From: Avena insularis
Lineage: Eukaryota; Streptophyta; Magnoliopsida; Poales; Poaceae
Length of the DNA stretch: 64,000 nucleotides
Direction of reading: 5' to 3'
Assembly: GCA_023614405.1 (NCBI GenBank)
Contig: CM042686.1
Location: forward strand, 352,850,329-352,914,328
Made by a program: the position numbers and the translations under genes. Of the stretch, positions 14,901 to 27,604 are shown piece after piece. The notes beneath the pieces were generated by a model that saw only the letters and a program-made list of their open reading frames with translations, ran no database searches and was not told the origin of the DNA. Numbering within the stretch: the stretch's first letter is position 1; every line of letters begins with the position of its first letter.

Positions 14901-16790
14901 TTTACTAACAACAACTGGACTCATTGCATGTGTGTTCTTTTCACATACCACATATGGATCCACCAGTGTCATTGCATGTGTGCTCTTTTCACAATCCACC
15001 TATGGATCCACCAGTGTCATTGCATGTGTGTTCTTTTCTCAATCCACCTATGGATCCACCAGTGTCATTGAAATGTGTGTTCTCTTCAGAGACCACACAT
15101 GGATCCACTAGTGTCATTGCATGTGTTTTTTTTTTCACAATCCACCTATGGATCCAGCAGTGTCATTGCATGTGTGCTCTTTTTACTAACAACAACCAGA
15201 GTCATTGCCTGTGTGTTCTCTTCAGAGACCACACATGGATCCACCAGTGTCATTGCATCTGTGTTCTTTTAACTAACAACAACCAGAGTCACTGCATGTG
15301 TGTTCTTTTCACACACCACATATGGATCCACCAGTGTCATTGCATGTGTGTTCTTTTACTAACAACTGAGTCATTTCATGACTTTTCTTTTCACATACCA
15401 GATGGATCCACCGTGTCATTGAAATGTGTGTTCTTAAGAGACCACACATGGATCCACCGGTCATTGCATGTGTGTTCTTTTACTAACAACAACCAGAGTC
15501 ATTGCATGTGTGTTCTTTACACACACCACATATGCATCCACCAGTGTCATTGCATGTGTGTTCTTTTTACTAACAACAACTGGAGTCATTTCATGACTGT
15601 TCTTTTCACATATCATAGATGGAGCCACCTGTGTCATTGAAATGTGTGTTCTCGTCAGAGACCACACATGGATCCACAAGTGTCATTGCATGTGTGTTCT
15701 TTTTACTAACAACAGCTTGAGTCATTTCATGTGTTCTTTTCACATGCCACGTATGGATCCACCGGTGTCATTGAAATGTGTGTTCTCTTGAGAGACCACA
15801 CATGGATCCACCAGTGTCATTGCATGTGTGTTCTTTTTACTAACTACAATCAGAGTCAATGCATGTGTGTTCTTTTAAAATACCACATATGGATCCACTA
15901 GTGTTAATGCATGTGTTTTGTTTTCACAATCCAACTATGGATCCACCAGTGTCATTGCATGTGTGTTCTTTTTACTAACAACAACTGGAGTCATTTCATC
16001 AGTGTTCTTTTCACATACCACATATGGATCGACCGGTGTCATTGAAATGTGTGTTCTCTTCAGTGACCACACATGGATCCACTAGTGGCATTGCATGTGT
16101 GTTCTTTTTACTAACAACAACCAGAGTCATTGCATGTGTGTTCTTTTCACACACCACATATGGATCCACCAGTGTCATTTCATGTGTGTTCTTTTCACAA
16201 TCCACCTATGGATCCACCAGTGTCATTGCATGTGTGTTCTCTTTACTAACAACAACCAGAGTCATTGCATGTGTGTTCTTTTCCCATAACACCTATGGAT
16301 CCACTAGTCTCATTGCATGTGTGTTCTTTTTACTAACAACAGCCAGAGTCATTGAAATGTGTGTTCTTCTCACATACCACATATGGATCCACCAGTGTCA
16401 TTGCATGTGTGCTTTTTTTTACTAACAACAACTGGGGTCATTGCATGTGTGTTCTCTTTAGAGACCACACATGGATCCACCAATGTCATTGCGTGTGTGT
16501 TCTTTTCACAATCCACCTATGGATCCAGCAGTGTCATTGCATGTGTGCTCTTTTTACTAACAACAACCAGAGTCATTGCATGTGTGTTCTTTTCACATAC
16601 TACCTATGGATCCACCAGTGTCATTGCATGTGTGCTTTTTTTTAGTAACAACAATTGGGGTCTTGCATGTGTGTTCTCTTCAGAGACCACACATGGATCC
16701 ACCAGTGTCATTGCATGTGTGTTCTTTTCACAATCCACCTATGGATCCAGCAGTGTCATTGCATGTGTGCTCTTTTTACAATCCACCTAT

Positions 16791-16877
16791 GGATCCACCA
16801 GTGTCATTGCATGTGTGTTCTTTTTACTAACAACAACTGGAGTCATTTCATGTGTGTTCTTTTAACATACCACGTAT
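16791..16877 (+). repeat. Reference A-B dimer (87 bp)
   Basis: GGATCC at 16791 and 16878 are 87 bp apart. The interval is one 48-bp-type half with GGATCC plus one 39-bp B unit with TACTAACAACAACTGGA and no GGATCC. The preceding GGATCC at 16743 is 48 bp upstream, so A-A and A-B spacing are seen side by side. Aligned on the core, B is 9 bp shorter than A and lacks the part containing the BamHI site. Confidence 0.93.
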
Positions 16878-19387
16878 GGATCCACCAGTGTCATTGAAAT
16901 GTGGGTACTCTTTTCACAATCCACCTATGGATCCACCAGTGTCATTGCATGTGTGTTCTTTTTACTAACAACAACTGGAGTCATTTCATGTGTGTTCTTT
17001 TCACATACCACATATGGATCCACCAATGTCATTGCATGTGCGCTCTTTTCACAATCCACCTATGGATCCAAAAGTGTCATTGCATGTGTGCTCCTTTTAC
17101 TAACAACAACCAGAGTCGTTGCATGTGTGTTCTCTTCACATACCACATATGGATCCACCGATGTCATTGAAATGTGTGTTCTTTTCACATACCACATATG
17201 GATCCACCAGTGTCATTGCATGTGTGCTTTTTTTAGTAACAACAATTGGGGTCTTGCATGTGTGTTCTCTTCAGAGACCACACATGGATCCACCAGTGTC
17301 ATTGCATGTGTGTTCTTTTCACAATCCACCTATGGATCCAGCAGTGTCATCACATGTGTGCTAATTTTACTAACAACAACCAGAGTCATTGCACGTGTGT
17401 TCACATCAGAGACCACACATGGATCCACCAGTGTCATTGCATGTGTGTTCTTTTTACTAACAACAACCAGAGTCATTGCATGTGTGTTCTCTTCACAATC
17501 CACCTATGGATCCACCAGTGTCATTGCATGTGTGTTCTTTTTACTAACAACAATTGGAGTCATTTCATGTGTGTTCTTTTCACATACCTCATATGGATCC
17601 ACCAATGTCATTGAAATGTGTGCTCTTTTCACAATCCACCTATGGATCCACCAGTGTCATTGCATGTGTGTTCGTTTTACTAACAACAACTGGAATCATT
17701 GCATGTGTGTTCTGTTCACATACCACATATGGATCCACCGGTGTCATTGAAATGAGTGTTCTCTTCAAAGACCACACATGGATCCACCAGTGCCATTGCA
17801 TGTGTGTTCTTTTTACTAACAACAACCAGAGTCATTGCATGTGTGTTCTTTTCACCCACCACATATGGATCCACCAGTGTCACTGCATGTGTGTTCTTTT
17901 AACAATCCACCTATGGATCCACCGTGTCATTGCATATGTGTTCTTTTTACTAACAACAACTGGACTCATTGCATGTGTGTTCTTTTCACATACCACATAT
18001 GGATCCACCAGTGTCATTGCATGTGTGCTCTTTTCACAATCCACCTATGGATCCACCAGTGTCATTGCATGTGTGTTCTTTTCTCAATCCACCTATGGAT
18101 CCACCAGTGTCATTGAAATGTGTGTTCTCTTCAGAGACCACACATGGATCCACTAGTGTCATTGCATGTGTTTTTTTTTTCACAATCCACCTATGGATCC
18201 AGCAGTGTCATTGCATGTGTGCTCTTTTTACTAACAACAACCAGAGTCATTGCATGTGTGTTCTCTTCAGAGACCACACATGGATCCACCAGTGTCAGTG
18301 CATGTGTGTTCTTCTTACTAACAACAACCAGAGTCACTGCATGTGTGTTCTTTTCACACACCACATATGGATCCACCAGTGTCATTGCATGTGTGTTCTT
18401 TTTACTAACAACAACTGGAGTCATTTCATGACTGTTCTTTTCACATACCACAGATGGATCCACCAGTGTCATTGAAATGTGTGTTCTCATCAGAGACCCC
18501 ACATGGATCCACCAGTGTCATTGCATGTGTGTTCTTTTTACTAACAACAACCAGAGTCATTACATGTGTGTTCTTTTCACACACCACATATGGATCCACC
18601 AGTGTCATTGCATGTGTGTTATTTTTATTAACAACAACTGGAGTCATTTCATGTGTGTTCTTTTCACATACCACATATGGATCCACCAGTGTCATTGAAA
18701 TGTGGGTACTCTTTTCACAATCCACCTATGGATCCACCAGTGTCATTGCATGTGTGTTCTTTTTACTAACAACAACTGGAGTCATTTCATGTGTGTTCTT
18801 TTCACATACCACATATGGATCCACCAATGTCATTGAAATGTGTGCTCTTTTCACAATCCACCTATGGATCCACCAGTGTCATTGCATGTGTGTTCGTTTT
18901 ACTAACAACAACTGGAATCATTGCATGTGTGTTCTGTTCACATACCACATATGGATCCACCGGTGTCATTGAAATGAGTGTTCTCTTCAAAGACCACACA
19001 TGGATCCACCAGTGCCATTGCATGTGTGTTCTTTTTACTAACAACAACCAGAGTCATTGCATGTGTGTTCTTTTCACCCACCACATATGGATCCACCAGT
19101 GTCACTGCATGTGTGTTCTTTTAACAATCCACCTATGGATCCACCGTGTCATTGCATGTGTGTTCTTTTTACTAACAACAGCTGGACTCATTGCATGTGT
19201 GTTATTTTCACATACCACATATGGATCCACCAGTGTCATTGCATGTGTGCTCTTTTCACAATCCACCTATGGATCCACCAGTGTCATTGCATGTGTGTTC
19301 TTTTCTCAATCCACCTATGGATCCACCAGTGTCATTGAAATGTGTGTTCTCTTCAGAGACCACACATGGATCCACTAGTGTCATTGC

Positions 19388-22236
19388 ATGTGTGCTTTTT
19401 TACTAACAACAACTGGGGTCACTGCATGCGTGTTCTCTTCAGAGACCACACATGTATCCACCAGTGTCATTGCATGTGTGTTCTTTTCACAATCCACCTA
19501 TGGATCCAGCAGTGTCATTGCATGTGTGCTCTTTTTACAATCCACCTATGGATCCACCAGTGTCATTGCATGTGTGTTCTTTTTACTAACAAGAACTGGA
19601 GTCATTTCATGTGTGTTCTTTTCACATACCACATATGGATCCACCAGTGTCATTGAAATGTGGGTACTCTTTTCACAATCCACCTATGGATCCACCAGTG
19701 TCATTGCATGTGTGTTCTTTTTACTAACAACAACTGGAGTCATTTCATGTGTGTTCTTTTCACATACCACATATGGATCCACCAGTGTCATTGAAATGTG
19801 GGTACTCTTTTCACAATCCACCTATGGATCCACCAGTGTCATTGCATGTGTGTTCTTTTTACTAACAACCACTAGAGTCATTTCATGTGTGTTCTTTTCA
19901 CATACCACATATGGATCTACCAATGTCATTGCATCTGCGCTCTTTTCACAATCCACCTATGGATCTAGAAGTGTCATTGCATGTGTGCTCCTTTTACTAA
20001 CAACCAGAGTCGTTGCATGTGTGTTCTCTTCACATACCACATATGGATCCACCGATGTCATTGAAATGTGTGTTCTTTTCACATACCACATATGGATCCA
20101 CCAGTGTCATTGCATGTGTGCTTTTTTTTAGTAACAACAATTGGGGTCTTGCATGTGTGTTCTCTTCAGAGACCACACATGGATCCACCAGTGTCATTGC
20201 ATGTGTGTTCTTTTCACAATCCACCTATGGATCCAGCAGTGTCATTGCATGTGTGCTCTTTTTACAATCCACCTATGGATCCACCAGTGTCATTGCATGT
20301 GTGTTCTTTTTACTAACAACAACAACTGGAGTCATTTCATGTGTGTTCTTTTAACATACCACGTATGGATCCACCAGTGTCATTGAAATGTGGGTACTCT
20401 TTTCACAATCCACCTATGGATCCACCAGTGTCATTGCATGTGTGTTCTTTTTACTAACAACAACTGGAGTCATTTCATGTGTGTTCTTTTCACATACCAC
20501 ATATGGATCCACCAATGTCATTGCATGTGCGCTCTTTTCACAATCCACCTATGGATCCAAAAGTGTCATTGCATGTGTGCTCCTTTTACTAACAACAACC
20601 AGAGTCGTTGCATGTGTGTTCTCTTCACATACCACATATGGATCCACCGATGTCATTGAAATGTGTGTTCTTTTCACATACCACATATGGATCCACCAGT
20701 GTCATTGCATGTGTGCTTTTTTTTAGTAACAACAATTGGGGTCTTGCATGTGTGTTCTCTTCAGAGACCACACATGGATCCACCAGTGTCATTGCATGTG
20801 TGTTCTTTTCACAATCCACCTATGGATCCAGCAGTGTCATCACATGTGTGCTAATTTTACTAACAACAACCAGAGTCATTGCACATGTGTTCACATCAGA
20901 GACCACACATGGATCCACCAGTGTCATTGCATGTGTGTTCTTTTTACTAACAACAACCAGAGTCATTGCATGTGTGTTCTCTTCACAATCCACCTATGGA
21001 TCCACCAGTATCATTGCATGTGTGTTCTTTTTACTAACAACAACTGGAGTCATTTCATGTGTGTTCTTTTCACATACCACATATGGATCCACCAGTGTCA
21101 TTGAAATGTGTGCTCTTTTCACAATCCACCTATGGATCCACCAGTGTCATTGCATGTGTGTTCGTTAAACTAACAACAACTGGAATCATTGCATGTGTGT
21201 TCTGTTCACATACCACATATGGATCCACCGGTGTCATTGAAATGAGTGTTCTCTTACAAGACCACACATGGATCCACCAGTGCCATTGCATGTGTGTTCT
21301 TTTTACTAACAACAACCAGAGTCATTGCATGTGTGTTCTTTTCACCCACCACATATGGATCCACCAGTGTCACTGCATGTGTGTTCTTTTTACTAACAAC
21401 AGCTGGACTCATTGCATGTGTGTTCTTTTCACATACCACATATGGATCCACCAGTGTCATTGCATGTGTGCTCTTTTCACAATCCACCTATGGATCCACC
21501 AGTGTCATTGCATGTGTGTTCTTTTCTCAATCCACCTATGGATCCACCAGTGTCATTGAATTTTGTGTTCTCTTCAGAGACCACACATGGATCCACTAGT
21601 GTCATTGCATGTGTGCTTTTTTACTAACAACAACTGGGGTCACTGCATGTGTGTTCTCTTCAGAGACCACACATGGATCCACCAGTGTCATTGCGTGTGT
21701 GTTCTTTTCACAATCCACCTATGGATCCAGCAGTGTCATTGCATGTGTGCTCTTTTTACAATCCACCTATGGATCCACCAGTGTCATTGCATGTGTGTTC
21801 TTTTTACTAACAACAACTGGAGTCATTTCATGTGTGTTCTTTTCACATACCACATATGGATCCACCAGTGTCATTGAAATGTGGGTACTCTTTTCACAAT
21901 CCACCTATGGATCCACCAGTGTCATTGCATGTGTGTTCTTTTTACTAACAACAACTGCAGTCATTTCATGTGTGTTCTTTTCACATACCACATATGGATC
22001 CACCAGTGTCATTGAAATGTGGGTACTCTTTTCACAATCCACCTATGGATCCACCAGTGCCATTGCATGTGTGTTCTTTTTACTAACAACAACTAGAGTC
22101 ATTTCATGTGTGTTCTTTTCACATACCACATATGTATCCACCAATGTCATTGCATGTGCGCTCTTTTCACAATCCACCTATGGATCCAGAAGTGTCATTC
22201 CATGTGTGCTCCTTATACTAACAACAACCAGAGTCG
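19388..22236 (+). repeat. Higher-order repeat block 3 with a 592-595 bp internal duplication
   Basis: The unit starting CTTTTTTACTAACAACAACTGGGGTCACTGCATG at about 19395 recurs at about 21616, an offset of 2221 bp. Inside it the TGCG landmark occurs twice in close succession (about 19937 and 20529), and the flanking 200 bp at 20030-20224 repeat at 20625-20819. A short segment has therefore been duplicated in this copy only. One B unit at 20309-20327 has an extra AAC triplet. Confidence 0.82.
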
Positions 22237-24109
22237 TTGCATGTGTGTTCTCTTCACATACCACATATGGATCCACCGATGTCATTGAAATGTGTGTTCT
22301 TTTCACATACCACATATGGATCCACCAGTGTCATTGCATGTGTGCTTTTTTTTAGTAACAACAATTGGGGTCTTGCATGTGTGTTCTCTTCAGAGACCAC
22401 ACATGGATCCACCAGTGTCATTGCATGTGTGTTCTTTTCACAATCCACCTATGGATCCAGCAGTGTCATCACATGTGTGCTAATTTTACTAACAACAACC
22501 AGAGTCATTGCACGTGTGTTCACTTCAGAGACCACACATGGATCCACCAGTGTCATTGCATGTGTGTTCTTTTTACTAACAACAACCAGAGTCATTGCAT
22601 GTGTGTTCTCTTCACAATCCACCTATGGATCCACCAGTGTCATTGCATGTGTGTTCTTTTTACTAACAACAACTGGAGTCATTTCATGTGTGTTCTTTTC
22701 ACATACCTCATATGGATCCACCAGTGTCATTGAAATGTGTGTTCTTTTCACAATCCACCTATGGATCCAGCAGTGTCATTGCATGTGTGTTCGTTTTACT
22801 AACAACAACTGGAATCATTGCATGTGTGTTCTGTTCACATACCACATATGGATCCACCGGTGTCATTGAAATGAGTGTTCTCTTCAAAGACCACACATGG
22901 ATCCACCAGTGCCATTGCATGTGTGTTCTTTTTACTAACAACAACCAGAGTCATTGCATGTGTGTTCTTTTCACCCACCACATATGGATCCACCAGTGTC
23001 ACTGCATGTGTGTTCTTTTAACAATCCACCTATGGATCCACCGTGTCATTGCATATGTGTTCTTTTTACTAACAACAACTGGACTCATTGCATGTGTGTT
23101 CTTTTCACATACCACATATGGATCCACCAGTGTCATTGCATGTGTGCTCTTTTCACAATCCACCTATGGATCCACCAGTGTCATTGCATTGCTGTTCTTT
23201 TCTCAATCCACCTATGGATCCACCAGTGTCATTCAAATGTGTGTTCTCTTCAGAGACCACACATGGATCCACTAGTGTCATTGCATGTGTGTTTTTTTTC
23301 ACAATCCACCTATGGATCCAGCAGTGTCATTGCATGTGTGCTCTTTTTACTAACAACAACCAGAGTCATTGCATGTGTGTTCTCTTCAGAGACCACACAT
23401 GGATCCACCAGTGTCAGTGCATGTGTGTTCTTCTTACTAACAACAACCAGAGTCACTGCATGTGTGTTCTTTTCACACACCACATATGGATCCACTAGTG
23501 TCATTGCATGTGTGTTCTTTTTACTAACAACAACTGGAGTCATTTCATGACTGTTCTTTTCACATACCACAGATGGATCCACCAGTGTCATTGAAATGTG
23601 TGTTCTCATCAGAGACCCCACATGGATCCACCAGTGTCATTGCATGTGTGTTCTTTTTACTAACAACAACCAGAGTCATTGCATGTGTGTTCTTTTCACA
23701 CACCACATATGGATCCACCAGTGTAATTGCATGTGTGTTCTTTTTACTAACAACAACTGGAGTCATTTCATGTGTGTTCTTTTCACATACCACATATGGA
23801 TCCACCAGTGTCATTGAAATGTGGGTACTCTTTTCACAATCCACCTATGGATCCACCAGTGTCATTGCATGTGTGTTCTTTTTACTAACAACAACTAGAG
23901 TCATTTCATGTGTGTTCTTTTCACATACCACATATGGATCCACCAATGTCATTGAAATGTGTGCTCTTTTCACAATCCACCTATGGATCCACCAGTGTCA
24001 TTGCATGTGTGTTCGTTTTACTAACAACAACTGGAATCATTGCATGTGTGTTCTGTTCACATACCACATATGGATCCACCGGTGTCATTGAAATGAGTGT
24101 TCTCTTCAA
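22237..24109 (+). repeat. Copy of 17119-18990 at a 5118-5119 bp offset
   Basis: Successive landmarks of 17119-18990 reappear here at a constant offset. Examples are the rare CATCAGAGACCCCACATGG variant near 18487 and again near 23606, and the unit at 18791 repeated at 23910. Small differences occur, such as GCATTGCTGTTC near 23188 in place of the usual core. The constant offset over nearly 1.9 kb shows a block duplication rather than chance similarity of monomers. Confidence 0.85.
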
Positions 24110-27100
24110 AGACCACACATGGATCCACCAGTGCCATTGCATGTGTGTTCTTTTTACTAACAACAACCAGAGTCATTGCATGTGTGTTCTTTTCACCCAC
24201 CACATATGGATCCACCAGTGTCACTTCATGTGTGTTCTTTTAACAATCCACCTATGGATCCACCGTGTCATTGCATGTGTGTTCTTTTTACTAACAACAG
24301 CTAGACTCATTGCATGTGTGTTCTTTTCACATACCACATATGGATCCACCAATGTCATTGCATGTGTGTTATTTTTACTAACAACAACCAGAGTCATTGC
24401 ATGTGTGTTCTCTTCACAATCCACCTATGGATCCACCAGTGTCATTGCATGTGTGTTATTTTTACTAACAACAACTGGAGTCATTTCATGTGTTTTCTTT
24501 TCACATACCACATATGGATCCACCAGTGTCATTGAAATGTGTGCTCTTTTCACAATCCACCTATGGATCCACCAGTGTTATTGCATGTGTGTTCGTTTTA
24601 CTAACAACAACTGGAATCATTGCATGTGTGTTCTGTTCACATACCACATATGGATCCACCGGTGTCATTGAAATGAGTGTTCTCTTCAAAGACCACACAT
24701 GGATCCACCAGTGCCATTGCATGTGTGTTCTTTTTACTAACAACAACCAGAGTCATTGCATGTGTGTTCTTTTCACCCACCACATATGGATCCACCAGTG
24801 TCACTGCATGTGTGTTCTTTTAACAATCCACCTATGGATCCACCGTGTCATTGCATGTGTGTTCTTTTTACTAACAACAGCTAGACTCATTGCATGTGTG
24901 TTATTTTCACATACCACATATGGATCCACCAGTGTCATTGCATGTGTGCTCTTTTCACAATCCACCTATGGATCCACCAGTGTCATTGCATGTGTGTTCT
25001 TTTTACTAACAACAACTGGAGTCATTTCATGTGTGTTCTTTTCACATACCACATATGGATCCACCAGTGTCATTGAAATGTGGGTACTCTTTTCACAATC
25101 CACCTATGGATCCACCAGTGTCATTGCATGTGTGTTCTTTTTACTAACAACAACTGGAGTCATTTCATGTGTGTTCTTTTCACATACCACATATGGATCC
25201 ACCAATGTCATTGAAATGTGTGCTCTTTTCACAATCCACCTATGGATCCACCAGTGTCATTGCATGTGTGTTCGTTTTACTAACAACAACTGGAATCATT
25301 GCATGTGTGTTCTGTTCACATACCACATATGGATCCACCGGTGTCATTGAAATGAGTGTTCTCTTCAAAGACCACACATGGATCCACCAGTGCCATTGCA
25401 TGTGTGTTCTTTTTACTAACAACAACCAGAGTCATTGCATGTGTGTTCTTTTCACCCACCACATATGGATCCACCAGTGTCACTGCATGTGTGTTCTTTT
25501 AACAATCCACCTATGGATCCACCGTGTCATTGCATGTGTGTTCTTTTTACTAACAACAGCTGGACTCATTGCATGTGTGTTCTTTTCACATACCACATAT
25601 GGATCCACCAATGTCATTGCATGTGTGTTCTTTTTACTAACAACAACCAGAGTCATTGCATGTGTGTTCTCTTCACAATCCACCTATGGATCCACCAGTG
25701 CCATTGCATGTGTGTTATTTTTACTAACAACAACTGGAGTCATTTCATGTGTTTTCTTTTCACATACCACATATGGATCCACCAGTGTCATTGAAATGTG
25801 TGCTCTTTTCACAATCCACCTATGGATCCACCAGTGTTATTGCATGTGTGTTCGTTTTACTAACAACAACTGGAATCATTGCATGTGTGTTCTGTTCACA
25901 TACCACATATGGATCCACCGGTGTCATTGAAATGAGTGTTCTCTTCAAAGACCACACATGGATCCACCAGTGCCATTGCATGTGTGTTCTTTTTACTAAC
26001 AACAACCAGAGTCATTGCATGTGTGTTCTTTTCACCCACCACATATGGATCCACCAGTGTCACTGCATGTGTGTTCTTTTAACAATCCACCTATGGATCC
26101 ACCGTGTCATTGCATGTGTGTTCTTTTTACTAACAACAGCTGGACTCATTGCATGTGTGTTATTTTCACATACCACATATGGATCCACCAGTGTCATTGC
26201 ATGTGTGCTCTTTTCACAATCCACCTATGGATCCACCAGTGTCATTGCATGTGTGTTCTTTTTACTAACAACAACTGGAGTCATTTCATGTGTGTTCTTT
26301 TCACATACCACATATGGATCCACCAGTGTCATTGAAATGTGGGTACTCTTTTCACAATCCACCTATGGATCCACCAGTGTCATTGCATGTGTGTTCTTTT
26401 TACTAACAACAACTGGAGTCATTTCATGTGTGTTCTTTTCACATACCACATATGGATCCACCAATGTCATTGAAATGTGTGCTCTTTTCACAATCCACCT
26501 ATGGATCCACCAGTGTCATTGCATGTGTGTTCGTTTTACTAACAACAACTGGAATCATTGCATGTGTGTTCTGTTCACATACCACATATGGATCCACCGG
26601 TGTCATTGAAATGAGTGTTCTCTTCAAAGACCACACATGGATCCACCAGTGCCATTGCATGTGTGTTCTTTTTACTAACAACAACCAGAGTCATTGCATG
26701 TGTGTTCTTTTCACCCACCACATATGGATCCACCAGTGTCACTTCATGTGTGTTCTTTTAACAATCCACCTATGGATCCACCGTGTCATTGCATGTGTGT
26801 TCTTTTTACTAACAACAGCTGGACTCATTGCATGTGTGTTCTTTTCACATACCACATATGGATCCACCAATGTCATTGCATGTGTGTTCTTTTTACTAAC
26901 AACAACCAGAGTCATTGCATGTGTGTTCTCTTCACAATCCACCTATGGATCCACCAGTGTCATTGCATGTGTGTTATTTTTACTAACAACAACTGGAGTC
27001 ATTTCATGTGTTTTCTTTTCACATACCACATATGGATCCACCACGGTCATTGAAATGTGTGCTCTTTTCACAATCCACCTATGGATCCACCACTGTTATT

Positions 27101-27600
27101 GCATGTGTGTTCGTTTTACTAACAACAACTAGAATCATTGCATGTGTGTTCTGTTCACATACCACATATGGATCCACCGGTGTCATTGAAATGAGTGTTC
27201 TCTTCAAAGACCACACATGGATCCACCAGTGCCATTGCATGTGTGTTCTTTTTACTAACAACAACCAGAGTCATTGCATGTGTGTTCTTTTCACCCACCA
27301 CATATGGATCCACCAGTGTCACTGCATGTGTGTTCTTTTAACAATCCACCTATGGATCCACCGTGTCATTGCATGTGTGTTCTTTTTACTAACAACAGCT
27401 GGACTCATTGCATGTGTGTTATTTTCACATACCACATATGGATCCACCAGTGTCATTGCATGTGTGCTCTTTTCACAATCCACCTATGGATCCACCAGTG
27501 TCATTGCATGTGTGTTCTTTTCTCAATCCACCTATGGATCCACCAGTGTCATTGAAATGTGTGTTCTCTTCAGAGACCACACATGGATCCACTAGTGTCA
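23910..27600 (+). repeat. Higher-order repeat block 4: 1,259-bp unit, about three copies
   Basis: Matching positions recur at exactly 1,259 bp: 23910, 25169 and 26428, and again 24490, 25749 and 27008. Each unit is itself two related halves of about 580 and 679 bp (23910 to 24490; 24490 to 25169). The copies differ by scattered single bases only. Examples are CACTTCATG versus CACTGCATG near 24222 and 26742, and CCACGGTC near 27042. This is among the most homogeneous parts of the array. Confidence 0.92.
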
Positions 27601-27604
27601 TTGC

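Larger units (their letters stand above)
8244..18860 (+). repeat. Higher-order repeat block 2 (about 2.7-3.06 kb period)
   Basis: The TGCG landmark recurs at about 8244, 10937, 13995 and 17040 (spacing 2693, 3058 and 3045 bp). Long stretches keep these offsets: 12968-13382 reappears at 16011-16425 (offset 3043), and 13856-14678 reappears from 16901 (offset 3045). The first copy is about 360 bp shorter and has its own internal duplication, with 8765-9000 resembling 9528-9790 at an offset near 763 bp. Within the unit are distinctive CTCTTCAAAGACC and TTCACCCACC variants that mark the same position in every copy. Confidence 0.88.
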
